Positions 8,887 to 18,132 of a stretch of DNA of 64,000 bases are shown piece after piece. The first letter of the stretch is position 1. Every line of letters starts with the position of its first letter. Origin of the DNA: Rhodoferax sp. GTDB taxonomy: Bacteria > Pseudomonadota > Gammaproteobacteria > Burkholderiales > Burkholderiaceae_C. Under the pieces are notes generated by a model that saw only the letters and a list, made by a program, of their open reading frames with translations, made no database searches and was not told where the DNA came from. The stretch is taken from positions 184,104 to 248,103 of the forward strand of contig NZ_JAQTWL010000003.1 of NCBI RefSeq assembly GCF_028689295.1, read 5' to 3'. Made by a program: the position numbers and the translations under genes.

Positions 8887-10995
8887 TCAATGCCCCTGTT
8901 GGACAAACTTCTCAAAATCAGCCAAAGCAATTGGGTGGCTGAAAAGATAACCCTGATAGGCCTGGCAGCCAATGTGCGCCAGAAATTCTTTTTGCGCCTG
9001 CGTTTCTACACCTTCGGCAATCACAGCCAAGTCCATGCTGTCGGCGAGGGCCATCACCATCCTGGCTATTGCCGCATCGTTGGTATCGGTCAGGATGTTT
9101 TTGACAAAACCCTGGTCAATTTTGAGCTGGTCCAGCGGTAGCCGCTTCAGGTACGAAAGTGAGGAGTAGCCAGTGCCAAAGTCGTCCAGCGAGAAGCCCA
9201 CGCCGCAGGCTTTAAGCGCCGCCATCTTGGTGATCACGCCCTCCACATCACTCACCAAAAGGCTTTCGGTGAGTTCCAGCTTCAGTCGTTTCGGGTTGGC
9301 GCCAGTGCGGGTCAGCAACGCCAACAATTGCGGCACAAACTTTTCTTCGCGGAATTGTTTGGCACTCACATTCACCGCCAGTGTCAAATGGCTGAAAACC
9401 GGTTGCGCTGCCCACTTCGCCAGTTGAGAGCAGGCCGTTTCAAGTACCCACTGGCCCAAGGACAGGATCATCCCCGTGTCTTCAGCCAAGGGGATGAATT
9501 CTCCTGGCGACACCAGCCCGCGCTGCGGATGTTGCCAGCGCACCAGCGCTTCGGCGCCAGTCAGGTGCCCATCACCCACCACCTGCGCCTGGTAATACAG
9601 AAGAAACTGGTGTTGATTCAAGGCCTCGCGCAAGTCGTTTTCCAGACCTGCCCGTTGTGTGACCTCCACTTGCATTTGTGGGTCAAAAAACTGCAGTGTG
9701 TTGCGCCCGGTTGTTTTGGCTTGGTACATCGCCAGTTCGGCGCGCTTCAAGGGTTCGTCGGTCGTTTCGGGCTGCGCTGCACCAAACAACGTGATACCAA
9801 TACTGGTCGTGCTGTGGTGCTCAAAAACACCGAGGGTATAAATCTGGCCGAGCGCCTGTCGAATCTTTTCACCCACCGATCTGGCTTCGTTGGCAGCATC
9901 AAGCTCGTTTTCACCCAGATGTTCGAGCAAGACGACGAATTCGTCGCCACCCAGGCGCGCCACGGTGTCGCCCTCGCGCACGCAGGCGGTCAAACGGTTG
10001 GCCACGTGTTCCAGCAATAAGTCGCCTTGAACATAGCCCACCGTGTCGTTCAGAGTCTTGAAATTATCCAGATCAACATACAGCACGGCGCCTTGACCCG
10101 CGCGCCGCGAGCAGGTGACCTGCGCCTGCGCCAGCCGGTCCAGCAACAGCCGACGGTTCGGCAAATGCGTCAAAGGGTCATAAAAAGCCAAGGTTTTTAT
10201 TTGCTCTTCTGCGACTTTGTGCGCGCTGATGTCTGAAAAGATGGACACATAGTGCGTTGTCCGCCCGTCTTTATCTTTGACCGCACTGATTGTGAGCCAC
10301 TCCGGATACACCTCACCGTCTTTGCGCCGGTTCCAGATCTCGCCCTGCCAGGAGCCTTGCCGCGCAATATCTCCCCTCATGGCGTTGAAGAACGCCGCAT
10401 CATGGCGGCCAGAGGCGAGCAGGCGCGTGTTCTGACCCACGGCCTCGGCCGCACTGTAGCCGGTGATCTGCGTAAAGGCCTGGTTGACGCGCAGGATCAC
10501 ACTTTCGGCGTTGGTGATGCTCATTCCCTGCTGTGACTCGAAGGCGGTGGCTGCAATACGCAAATCGTCTTCTGCCTTGGCCAGGACGCTCATGTCGGCG
10601 TCCATGCAGAACATGACAGCTGACTGCCCGGGAATTGAAACCACGGTGTGGCTGGAATAGACTGGCACATCTCGGCCATCCTTGTGCCTAAGCGTCATGC
10701 GACTCGGAGGTATCCCCTGACCGGTCTCGAACATCCAGCGCACAGCGCCCTCAACCGGGGCACGCATCTCCGCTGGAATGATCAGGTCCAGCAGGTTGCC
10801 CCCGAGGGCTTCGTCGGCGCTGTATCCGTAAATGGTCTCTGACGCACGGTTCCAATAGACCACCGTCCCGTCGACGAGGTAGCCTTGAATTGACATGGCA
10901 TCCGCGTCTTCAAACAGTTTCTGAAAACGCAAATCGGCAATTTTGCTGGCGCTTTCCCGTGCCTGTGCGGCAGCTGTGAGCGGTGTGGTGAACAT
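8887..10995 (-). CDS. PAS-PAS-GGDEF-EAL diguanylate cyclase/phosphodiesterase
   Basis: The ORF opens at 11055, but the ATG at 10995 (MFTTPLTAAA) has a GGGGAGG ribosome binding site, giving 702 residues. Order: two PAS domains (about 25-145 and 150-265), a GGDEF domain with intact ARLGGDEF and an upstream RxxD inhibitory site (REGD), then an EAL domain with GAEALVRW and the downstream DDFGTGYSSL motif. Both catalytic motifs look intact, so it could make or break cyclic di-GMP in response to a signal sensed by PAS. No transmembrane helix is seen, so it is probably cytoplasmic. It is convergent with parC, 9 bases apart. Confidence 0.93.
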   Translation of the reverse strand: MFTTPLTAAAQARESASKIADLRFQKLFEDADAMSIQGYLVDGTVVYWNRASETIYGYSADEALGGNLLDLIIPAEMRAPVEGAVRWMFETGQGIPPSRMTLRHKDGRDVPVYSSHTVVSIPGQSAVMFCMDADMSVLAKAEDDLRIAATAFESQQGMSITNAESVILRVNQAFTQITGYSAAEAVGQNTRLLASGRHDAAFFNAMRGDIARQGSWQGEIWNRRKDGEVYPEWLTISAVKDKDGRTTHYVSIFSDISAHKVAEEQIKTLAFYDPLTHLPNRRLLLDRLAQAQVTCSRRAGQGAVLYVDLDNFKTLNDTVGYVQGDLLLEHVANRLTACVREGDTVARLGGDEFVVLLEHLGENELDAANEARSVGEKIRQALGQIYTLGVFEHHSTTSIGITLFGAAQPETTDEPLKRAELAMYQAKTTGRNTLQFFDPQMQVEVTQRAGLENDLREALNQHQFLLYYQAQVVGDGHLTGAEALVRWQHPQRGLVSPGEFIPLAEDTGMILSLGQWVLETACSQLAKWAAQPVFSHLTLAVNVSAKQFREEKFVPQLLALLTRTGANPKRLKLELTESLLVSDVEGVITKMAALKACGVGFSLDDFGTGYSSLSYLKRLPLDQLKIDQGFVKNILTDTNDAAIARMVMALADSMDLAVIAEGVETQAQKEFLAHIGCQAYQGYLFSHPIALADFEKFVQQGH

Positions 10996-11207
10996 CTTGA
11001 TTGCCCTCCCCAAAGTCAATTGTTCCCTTATGTTAATGGCAGTGAGGCAAGGCAAGTATTTTTCGGCCTGGCTTGACTACTGCTAATCGAGCTTGTCCAT
11101 TTGGCGCAAGCAGGCACATACGGTTGCCCATGTTGGAAATAACCGACACTACGCCCCCTTTGGCGGTGCTACCGTCGTGCTTTTTTGAAATCCCGCAAGG
11201 AAACACC

Positions 11208-12578
11208 ATGCCCAAAACCCTGATCGAGCCGTTTCGCATTAAAAGTGTCGAGCCTATCCGCATGACCACTCAGCCTGAGCGCGAGCAACTGCTGGAGGCC
11301 GCCAAGCTCAACGTGTTCAAGTTACACGCCGAAGACGTGCTGATCGACTGGCTGACCGACTCCGGCACCGGCGCCATGTCTTCGCGTCAGTGGGGCGCGA
11401 TCATGGAAGGCGACGAAAGTTATGCGGGTGCGCGCAGCTTTTTCCGGCTGGAGAAAGTCATCCAGGACATTACCGGCATGCAGTTCTTTGTGCCCACGCA
11501 CCAGGGCCGTGCCGCAGAAAAGGTGCTGTTCACGGCGGTGTGCAAAAAGGGGGATGTGGTGCCCAACAATTGCCACTTTGACACCACCCGCGCCAACCTC
11601 GAATACCTGGGTGTGCAAGCGCTGGACCTGGTGATTCCCGAGGGTCTTCAGCCTGCCACCCTTCATCCGTTCAAGGGCAATATTGACCTGGAGCGGGTCG
11701 AGACACTCCTGAAGGAGCAGGGCGACCGCATCCCGTTTGGCATGATCACCGTGACCAACAACACTGGCGGTGGCCAGCCGGTGTCGATGGCCAACATCCG
11801 CGCTTACGCCCAGCTGCTGAAAAACCATGGCAAGCCCTTCATCATGGATGTCTGCCGTTTTTCAGAGAACGCCATGTTCATCAAGATGCGCGAACCGGGC
11901 TACGAGAACACGCCCATCAAATCAATTGTGCAAGAGATGTTTTCTTACGCCGACGGCGCCACCATGAGCGCCAAAAAGGATGGCATGGTCAACATTGGCG
12001 GCTTCATCGTACTCAAAAGCGAGGAGTGGATGGACGCGGTGCGTAACGTGCTGATCATGACAGAGGGCTTTCCCACCTACGGCGGCCTGGCCGGGCGCGA
12101 CCTGGAAGCGCTGGCCGTGGGCCTGGAGGAAGGCATGCAGGAAGACTACCTGCGCTATCGCCTGCGCACCGCCGAATACCTGGGCGAGCGTCTGGAGGCG
12201 GCCGGCGTGAGTTTTGTCAAACCCACCGGCGGCCACGCGGTGTACATCGACGCCCGAACCGTGCTGCCCGACATGCCCGTGGCCCATTACCCGGCCTGGG
12301 CGCTGTGCAACGCGCTGTATCTGGAGGGCGGCATTCGCGGTGTGGAAATCGGTTCGGTGATGTTCGGCAAGCGCCTGGCCGACGGCACGGAAACGTTTCA
12401 CAGCATGGAACTGGTGCGCCTGGCTTTTCCGCGTCGCATGTACACGCAAAGCCACTTCGACTATGCCGCCGAGGTGATTGCCGAAGTCAAGCAAAAAGCG
12501 GCCAGCATCCGCGGGGTGAAGATCACCAAACAGCCCCAGTTCTTGCGGCATTTCACTTGCGAATGTGCCTGGGTCTGA
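11208..12578 (+). CDS. tnaA: Tryptophanase (tryptophanase/tyrosine phenol-lyase family)
   Basis: A PLP enzyme of 456 residues that would split tryptophan into indole, pyruvate and ammonia. The start is the ATG at 11208 with AAGGAA upstream; the longer ORF is not needed. Seen motifs: VPTHQGR, GGGQPVSMAN, the MDVCRFSENA aspartate/arginine pair and SAKKDGM with the PLP lysine at about 257. Two positions separate the two activities. The HFDTT aspartate and the GVEIGS segment match tryptophanase, whereas tyrosine phenol-lyase has TTT and MERG there. No TnaC-like leader with a tryptophan codon is found upstream. No tryptophan permease is adjacent. The tyrosine phenol-lyase alternative is less likely. 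Confidence 0.85.
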   Translation: MPKTLIEPFRIKSVEPIRMTTQPEREQLLEAAKLNVFKLHAEDVLIDWLTDSGTGAMSSRQWGAIMEGDESYAGARSFFRLEKVIQDITGMQFFVPTHQGRAAEKVLFTAVCKKGDVVPNNCHFDTTRANLEYLGVQALDLVIPEGLQPATLHPFKGNIDLERVETLLKEQGDRIPFGMITVTNNTGGGQPVSMANIRAYAQLLKNHGKPFIMDVCRFSENAMFIKMREPGYENTPIKSIVQEMFSYADGATMSAKKDGMVNIGGFIVLKSEEWMDAVRNVLIMTEGFPTYGGLAGRDLEALAVGLEEGMQEDYLRYRLRTAEYLGERLEAAGVSFVKPTGGHAVYIDARTVLPDMPVAHYPAWALCNALYLEGGIRGVEIGSVMFGKRLADGTETFHSMELVRLAFPRRMYTQSHFDYAAEVIAEVKQKAASIRGVKITKQPQFLRHFTCECAWV

Positions 12579-12679
12579 TGCTTGAGGCAAGCTTTCTCCA
12601 GACTGATGCGACCGGGTTATCATGGTCCGATATTGCTTGATACCCTTGCCGATGAGTCACACTCGAAAGGTCCTGGCGC

Positions 12680-13159
12680 ATGAGTTCCCCCCATCATCTG
12701 GAAGACGAAATCGCATGGCGGCGCATGTTTGCCTCGCAGGCAAACAACCGTGCCTGGGCGCTCACTGAGCAGTTGACGCGCACGCCGGAGGAAGATCAGG
12801 AAATGCTCGACGCAGCGCACGCGTCCATGCACCTTTGGCGCCCGATTGGCAACGACAAAAACTATAGGCTGGGTTGCCTTCTTCTGGGCCAGGTGCATGC
12901 GCTACTGGGCAATGCGTCGTATGCCATTGACTATGCGAGTTCGGCGTTTGACTACTTCGAAGTTCAAATTTGTGAGCCTTGGGAAATGGCGTTGGCCCAC
13001 GCGGTGCTTGCCAATGCGGCGCATTGCGCTGACGACGAACTGCGGCATGCGTTGCACTACCGGGCAGCGCAAGCGTTGATCGACGCTTTGCCGGACCCAG
13101 AGGAAAAAGACATCTTGCTTGCAACGCTGCGAGTGGTTCCAGCACTGTCAGCGGCGTGA
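12680..13159 (+). CDS. Hypothetical protein, all-helical TPR-like
   Basis: A 159-residue soluble protein with no recognised family motif. It is alanine, leucine and glutamate rich and falls into helical hairpins of the kind found in TPR-like repeats (for example ALAHAVLANAAH followed by ALHYRAAQALID). There is no signal peptide or membrane helix. An AAAGG ribosome binding site lies upstream of the ATG. It sits alone between tnaA and a VOC-family gene. A protein-binding role is a guess from the fold type only. Confidence 0.65.
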   Translation: MSSPHHLEDEIAWRRMFASQANNRAWALTEQLTRTPEEDQEMLDAAHASMHLWRPIGNDKNYRLGCLLLGQVHALLGNASYAIDYASSAFDYFEVQICEPWEMALAHAVLANAAHCADDELRHALHYRAAQALIDALPDPEEKDILLATLRVVPALSAA

Positions 13160-13212
13160 GTCATTGAAGTGCGTCCTGAATTCTTATTGACGAACCACTT
13201 GAGAGGAGCCAT

Positions 13213-13608
13213 GTGAGCGACACCCCAATCCATCAAGGCGTGGTGATCTTTGCCAAGAACAAGAAGAAGGTGTCTGCGTTTTACCGCGGCACGCTGGACC
13301 TGCAGGCGCTTGAAGAAGCGCCGTCGCATGATGTGCTGCGTGGTCATGGTCTGGAGGTGGTGGTTCACGCCATTCCACGCAAGATTGCCGCAGAGATCCA
13401 GATGACCCAACCGCCAGCGGTGCGCGAAGACACGCCGATCAAGCCGACCTTTGTAGTGACCAGTCTGGAGGCGGTGCGTGTCGCGGCGCTGGCCACTGGT
13501 GGCCTTTTGAAGCCCATGGAAGGGGCGTGGCATTTTCGTGGTGCCACCGTGCTGGATGGCCACGATCCGGAGGGCAATGTGGTGCAATTCAAACAGCTTG
13601 ATGCGTAG
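13213..13608 (+). CDS. VOC (glyoxalase/dioxygenase) family protein
   Basis: A 131-residue single vicinal-oxygen-chelate domain. The start is GTG preceded by GAGAGGAG; the ATG two bases upstream runs straight into TGA. The beta-alpha-beta-beta-beta layout is visible, ending with the characteristic LDGHDPEGNVVQF strand found in glyoxalase-like proteins. The N-terminal metal-ligand histidine expected of true glyoxalase I is not obvious. It may be an enzyme of unknown substrate or a binding protein. It converges on the 2-oxo acid decarboxylase gene. Confidence 0.75.
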   Translation: MSDTPIHQGVVIFAKNKKKVSAFYRGTLDLQALEEAPSHDVLRGHGLEVVVHAIPRKIAAEIQMTQPPAVREDTPIKPTFVVTSLEAVRVAALATGGLLKPMEGAWHFRGATVLDGHDPEGNVVQFKQLDA

Positions 13609-13646
13609 CCGGAAGATGCTGTTCAATGGCCTCAAGAATTCTGCTA

Positions 13647-15269
13647 TTACTTGGCAGCATTCAAGCGCTTGACCCCCGCCACAAATCGCGCCAGCGTGTT
13701 GGACAACACGCCGCTTGGGATCATGATTTCAATCAGTTGGAAGCGCCCGCTTGTGGCCATGGCTGCATCAAGTGCCGCCTTGAGTTCGGCTCGGGTGCGA
13801 ACCCGCACGCCGTCCCCTCCCAGGCCACGCGCCATGTCGGCAAAACCCCACTCACCCAGGTCGTTGAAGCCGGATTCGGGCTGGAAGGTCCGCAGCATTT
13901 CCCAACTGGCGTTGTTGAACAGCAGCACGATCGGGTCCCAGCCGTAGCGCTTGCAGTTACCCAGCTCCCAGCCGGTCATCTGGAAGGCGCCGTCGCCGAC
14001 CAGAATCAGCGGGCGTTCACCGGTGGCGGCTTGCAGGCCCAGGCCCGCGGGCACGCCAAAACCCATGGTGGCGTAATAGCCGGGCGCCACCAGCGCGGTG
14101 TGGCTGATTTCCATGGCGGTGAACAGGCAGTCGCCCATGTCGGAAGCCATCGGCATCTTGCCGTGCCTGGCCATCAGGTCGTTCACGGCCGTGGCAATGT
14201 CGGTGGGGGTGATGCTTTGGTCGTCTTCAGCCAGGCCGGTGGGAAAACTTTGCCGCGTCACGCTGAAGGCTTTGTCGGGTCCGGGCACGCGTTCCAGCAT
14301 GCGGTTCACCACTGCAGCCAGCGGCAGATTGGCATAGGTGTGGTAGCCAATGTTGACCTGGCCGTTCAAGGCCTGGATCGTCTTGCGCATGTCGATCTTG
14401 GTCTCCGACACGGCAAAGTTGGTGTCGCAGATGATTTCACCCAGCAAAAACAGGCCGTCGGAGCCTTCCACGAGTTGCGTCACTTCGGGGAAGCCCGCCA
14501 CACCCATGTAGGTGCCGACCAAGGGTGCGTCCTGGTCCGCCAGCAGGCCGCGACCCATGAAGCTGGTCACCACCGGCAGCCCCAGCCGGCGTGACAGGGT
14601 GGCCACCTTGTCTTCCAGACCGTAGCGGCGCACTTCCACACCGGCCATCAGCACGGGTGATTGGGCTTGGGCCAAACGCGCCAGAATTTCATCGACGCAG
14701 GCATCCAGCGCGTCCGGGTCCACCTTGAACTCTGGCTCCGGCACCACCTCCAGGCAGGGCACGGCCACCATGTCGCGCGGAATCTCGATGTACACCGGCT
14801 CGGAGTGGCGCAGGCAGTTGGCCAGCACGCGGGCAATGTCAGCCGGGGCGCGCTCGGCATCGTCCAGGCGCACCTGGTCACAGGTGATTTCCTTGAAAAT
14901 CTGAAACTGGCTGTCGAGCGTCTTGGCCTGGTGGTGCAGCAGCAGGCCCGAGCGCGACTCGTTCTTGCCCGGCCCGCCCGACAGCACCACCAGCGGCGAC
15001 TTTTCGGCAAAGGCGGCCGCCACCGAATTGATCATGTTCAAGGCGCCCGCGCCGTAGGTGACCGCCGCCACACCGAGGCTGCCATTGATGCGCGCCGAGG
15101 CATCGGCCGCAAAACCCACGCCGGGCTCGTGCGACAGGGTGTAGAGCGGCAAAATCTGCGACTCTTCGATGATGCGGAAATAGGGCAGGGCAAAGTCGCC
15201 GGGGATGCCAAAAATCTGCCGCGCACCGTGCTTTTTGAGCGCGGTCAGCAGTTGTTCGGTGAGATTCAT
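13647..15269 (-). CDS. TPP-dependent indolepyruvate/phenylpyruvate decarboxylase
   Basis: Start chosen at the ATG 15269 (MNLTEQLLTAL) with AGGAGA upstream, giving 540 residues. It has the three-domain layout of thiamine-diphosphate decarboxylases. The pyrimidine-binding domain holds the activating glutamate in LSHEPGVGFAADA, and the TPP motif GDGAFQMTGWE...LLFNN is C-terminal. Overall it resembles the phenylpyruvate/indolepyruvate decarboxylases of Azospirillum-type bacteria, which convert aromatic 2-oxo acids to aldehydes on the route to phenylacetate or indoleacetate. With tnaA nearby, a role in aromatic amino acid breakdown is reasonable inference. A related 2-oxo acid decarboxylase activity is not excluded. 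Confidence 0.82.
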   Translation of the reverse strand: MNLTEQLLTALKKHGARQIFGIPGDFALPYFRIIEESQILPLYTLSHEPGVGFAADASARINGSLGVAAVTYGAGALNMINSVAAAFAEKSPLVVLSGGPGKNESRSGLLLHHQAKTLDSQFQIFKEITCDQVRLDDAERAPADIARVLANCLRHSEPVYIEIPRDMVAVPCLEVVPEPEFKVDPDALDACVDEILARLAQAQSPVLMAGVEVRRYGLEDKVATLSRRLGLPVVTSFMGRGLLADQDAPLVGTYMGVAGFPEVTQLVEGSDGLFLLGEIICDTNFAVSETKIDMRKTIQALNGQVNIGYHTYANLPLAAVVNRMLERVPGPDKAFSVTRQSFPTGLAEDDQSITPTDIATAVNDLMARHGKMPMASDMGDCLFTAMEISHTALVAPGYYATMGFGVPAGLGLQAATGERPLILVGDGAFQMTGWELGNCKRYGWDPIVLLFNNASWEMLRTFQPESGFNDLGEWGFADMARGLGGDGVRVRTRAELKAALDAAMATSGRFQLIEIMIPSGVLSNTLARFVAGVKRLNAAK

Positions 15270-15397
15270 GTGGAATGTCTCCTGGTTTAAGGTGCCTGCA
15301 TTATCACAGTCCATCGTGCTTGAGACCCCTGTTGCGTCAGGGTTTACCGGGGCTCAAACCGTTACCATTGCAGCTTCATTTTTCAGGAGTTTTCAAG

Positions 15398-16246
15398 ATG
15401 GGTATCACAACAGTTGGCATCATTGGCGCGGGCACCATGGGTAACGGCATTGCACAGGCTTGCGCCGTGTCAGGCATCAAGGTGGTGATGATCGATATTT
15501 CGGAAGCCGCTGTGGCCAAGGGTGTCGCCACCGTGTCGGGTAGCCTGGACCGTTTGCTCAAGAAAGAAAAGATCACTGCGGATGACAAAACCGCGGCCAT
15601 GGCACGCATCCATGGCAGCACCAGCTACGACGACCTCAAGGGCGCGCAACTGGTCATTGAAGCTGCCACTGAAAACTACGATCTAAAAGTCAAAATCCTC
15701 AAGCAGCTTGATGCCTTGCTGGCCCCGGAGGTGATCATTGCCTCCAACACCTCGTCGATTTCCATCACCAAGCTGGCCGCTGTGACCACCCGCGCCGACA
15801 AATTCATCGGCATGCACTTCTTCAACCCGGTGCCGATGATGGCGCTGGTCGAGATCATTCGCGGCCTGCAAACCAGCGATGCCACGCACGCCGCGGTGCA
15901 CGCCATGGCCACCGCCCTGGGAAAAACCCCGATCACGGTCAAAAACGCACCCGGTTTTGTGGTCAACCGCATTCTGGTGCCGATGATCAACGAAGCCTTC
16001 TTTGTGCTGGCCGAGGGCCTGGCCACGGCTGAGGACATCGACGCCGGCATGAAACTGGGCTGCAACCAGCCGATCGGCCCGCTGGCGCTGGCCGACATGG
16101 TGGGTCTCGACGTCTGTCTGGCGGTGATGGAGGTGTACTTGAGCGAGTTTGGCGACAGCAAATACCGCGCCTGTCCCTCGCTGAAGGAAATGGTGGCCGC
16201 CGGCCGCCTGGGCCGCAAAACCGGACAGGGTGTTTACACCTACTGA
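15398..16246 (+). CDS. 3-hydroxybutyryl-CoA dehydrogenase
   Basis: The true start is the ATG at 15398 behind CAGGAG, giving 282 residues, the normal length. The N-terminus is an NAD-binding Rossmann fold with GIIGAGTMGNGIAQ. The catalytic pair is the histidine of GMHFFNPVP (H140) and the glutamate in LVEIIRG (E152), with the conserved serine in ASNTSS. The enzyme interconverts 3-hydroxyacyl-CoA and acetoacetyl-CoA-type esters, as in butyrate/PHB metabolism or the phenylacetate pathway (PaaH/Hbd type). It is divergent from the decarboxylase gene, 128 bases away. Confidence 0.92.
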   Translation: MGITTVGIIGAGTMGNGIAQACAVSGIKVVMIDISEAAVAKGVATVSGSLDRLLKKEKITADDKTAAMARIHGSTSYDDLKGAQLVIEAATENYDLKVKILKQLDALLAPEVIIASNTSSISITKLAAVTTRADKFIGMHFFNPVPMMALVEIIRGLQTSDATHAAVHAMATALGKTPITVKNAPGFVVNRILVPMINEAFFVLAEGLATAEDIDAGMKLGCNQPIGPLALADMVGLDVCLAVMEVYLSEFGDSKYRACPSLKEMVAAGRLGRKTGQGVYTY

Positions 16247-16332
16247 TCTTCAGGAACCATCGCCTTGTCGTCTTGCGGCGACAATCACCTGCTTATTTTG
16301 ATTGATGGCCGGGTTCGTCCCCGGCGCTTGTT

Positions 16333-16863
16333 ATGTCCCTGATTACGCCTACCGAGGTGCGCCCCGCGATTCTGCGCGACGCCAAGTCCATTGCCGACAT
16401 CCGCACCCGCTCCAGCCAGGCCGCCTTCAAGGCTGTGTTCCCCGGCGAGACCTTGCCGGTGGGCGGCTCGCCCGAGCACAGCCTGGTGTACTGGCGCGAG
16501 GCCATTGAGTACAGCGAACCCCAGGTGCTGGTGGCGGTGCAGAAATCAACGGTGGTGGGTTTTGTCGGCTTCGACCGCTCGCGCGACCCCAAGACGCCCA
16601 ACACCATGGGCGAGATCTGGGCGCTGTATGTGGCGCCTGAGCAATGGGGCCAGGGCGTCGGGCTGGCGCTGTGGGACGCCGCCCGTGAAGGCCTGCTCTA
16701 TGAAGGCTGCACCAAGGTCAGCGCCTGGGTGCCGCTGGGCTTCGAGCGCGCCTTGCGTTTTTTTGACATGGCCGGTTTCAAGCGCGAAATGACCAGCATC
16801 AAAACCGTGCCGATGGGTGACACCCGGGTTGAAGAAATCCGATTCAAGCGCGACCTGAGTTGA
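16333..16863 (+). CDS. GNAT family N-acetyltransferase
   Basis: A 176-residue single GNAT domain. The acetyl-CoA-binding motif A is seen as IWALYVAPEQWGQGVGLALWDAA, with the Q-x-x-G-x-G/A loop. The C-terminal motif B (ALRFFDMAGFKRE) is also clear. It would transfer an acetyl group to an unidentified amine in the cytoplasm. It follows the 3-hydroxybutyryl-CoA dehydrogenase by 86 bases and converges on the FabH-like gene. Confidence 0.88.
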   Translation: MSLITPTEVRPAILRDAKSIADIRTRSSQAAFKAVFPGETLPVGGSPEHSLVYWREAIEYSEPQVLVAVQKSTVVGFVGFDRSRDPKTPNTMGEIWALYVAPEQWGQGVGLALWDAAREGLLYEGCTKVSAWVPLGFERALRFFDMAGFKREMTSIKTVPMGDTRVEEIRFKRDLS

Positions 16864-16870
16864 CCGGGAT

Positions 16871-17989
16871 TCAGGTGCGGCGCAACACCGCGCTGCCAAT
16901 CGAATAACCTGCGCCAAAAGAGCAGATCACGCCCACCTCGCCTGTTTTGAAGTCGTCATGGTGACGGTGAAAAGCGATGATGGAGCCCGCAGAGGCGGTG
17001 TTGGCGAACTCGTTCAGGATCACGGGCGCTTCATCGGCCGTGGCATCGTGTCCGAGCAGTTTGCGGCTGATGAGTTGGTTCATCGCCAGGTTGGCCTGGT
17101 GCAGCCAGAAGCGACGCACGCCATTCGGTGCGAACCCCAGTTTGCCCAGGTGGCTACTGATGTGCGCAGCAGCCAGCGGGCAGACGTCCTTGAACACCTT
17201 GCGCCCCTCCTGATAGAACAGCATGTCGCGGTCGTCCGGGTTGCGGTCTTCACTGCGCCACATATAGCCCGCGTTGTTGCGGATGTTGTTGGAAAACGAG
17301 GTGAGCAGCTGCGTGCCCAGAACCTCAAAAGCGCCGGCTGGCGCGTTGTCCAGCCGCTCAATCAGGATGGCGGTGCAGACATCGCCAAAAATGAAGTGAC
17401 AGTCGCGGTCCTTCCAGGCCAGATGCGGTGAGGTGATTTCGGGGTTGACCACCAGCACGGCGCGGGCGCTGCCGCATTTGACGGCGTTGACCGCCATCTC
17501 GATGCCGAAGGTGGCTGACGAGCAGGCCACGTTCATGTCGAAACCAAAGCCCTGAATGCCCAGCGCAGCCTGGATTTCAACCGCCAGCGCCGGGTAGGCG
17601 CGCTGCATGTTGGCCGCCGCGCAGATCACGGCGTCCACATCGCCGGCCTGTTTGCCCGCGCGGGCCAGGGCGTCACGGGCGGCGGCGATGCTGATCTCGG
17701 CCATCAGCGAGACCTCGCTGTCGGGCCGCACGCGCAGCCGTGGGCGCATCCGCGTGGGGTCGAGCACACCCGACTTTTCCACCACGTAGCGGCGCTGGAT
17801 GCCGGAGGCTTTTTCGATGAACTCCACGCTGGAATAAGGTATGGCGGCACGGGTGCCTGCGGCGATCTCAGCGGCATGGGCTGCATTGTCCAGGTCGGCA
17901 AACTGATTGAAAGCGGTCACCAATTCGGCATTGGTGATGATCTCTGGCGGGTTATAGAGGCCGGTGCTGCTGATACAAACGCGGTGCAT
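16871..17989 (-). CDS. Beta-ketoacyl-ACP synthase III-like (FabH superfamily)
   Basis: 372 residues, about 50 longer than a housekeeping FabH, with extra sequence near residues 30-90. The catalytic triad is intact: cysteine in NVACSSATFG (C156), histidine in WLHQAN (H297) and asparagine in NEFANTASAGS (N330). Such enzymes start chains by condensing an acyl-CoA with malonyl-ACP. The length and isolation from other fab genes suggest an alternative synthase (special starter or lipid) rather than the essential FabH. That reading is inference. Confidence 0.82.
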   Translation of the reverse strand: MHRVCISSTGLYNPPEIITNAELVTAFNQFADLDNAAHAAEIAAGTRAAIPYSSVEFIEKASGIQRRYVVEKSGVLDPTRMRPRLRVRPDSEVSLMAEISIAAARDALARAGKQAGDVDAVICAAANMQRAYPALAVEIQAALGIQGFGFDMNVACSSATFGIEMAVNAVKCGSARAVLVVNPEITSPHLAWKDRDCHFIFGDVCTAILIERLDNAPAGAFEVLGTQLLTSFSNNIRNNAGYMWRSEDRNPDDRDMLFYQEGRKVFKDVCPLAAAHISSHLGKLGFAPNGVRRFWLHQANLAMNQLISRKLLGHDATADEAPVILNEFANTASAGSIIAFHRHHDDFKTGEVGVICSFGAGYSIGSAVLRRT

Positions 17990-18132
17990 AAAGGTTCTTT
18001 CTGAGAGGGTCGATGCACAGGTTTTTGTGCCGATGCGCCATTATCCAACCGATCGGAGAGGGTCGTCAGCGTCGTATCCGCGACAATGTGCCGTTATGAA
18101 ACATCAATTTTTCGTGTCTGGAGAGGTCTCCC

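Noticed and set aside
11073-11207. Possible TnaC-like leader peptide before tnaA
   Set aside because: The upstream reading frame has no tryptophan codon near its end and is continuous with tnaA, so it does not match a TnaC leader.
11208-12578. Tyrosine phenol-lyase instead of tryptophanase
   Set aside because: The positions HFDTT and VEIGS match tryptophanase; phenol-lyase would have TTT and MERG-type residues.
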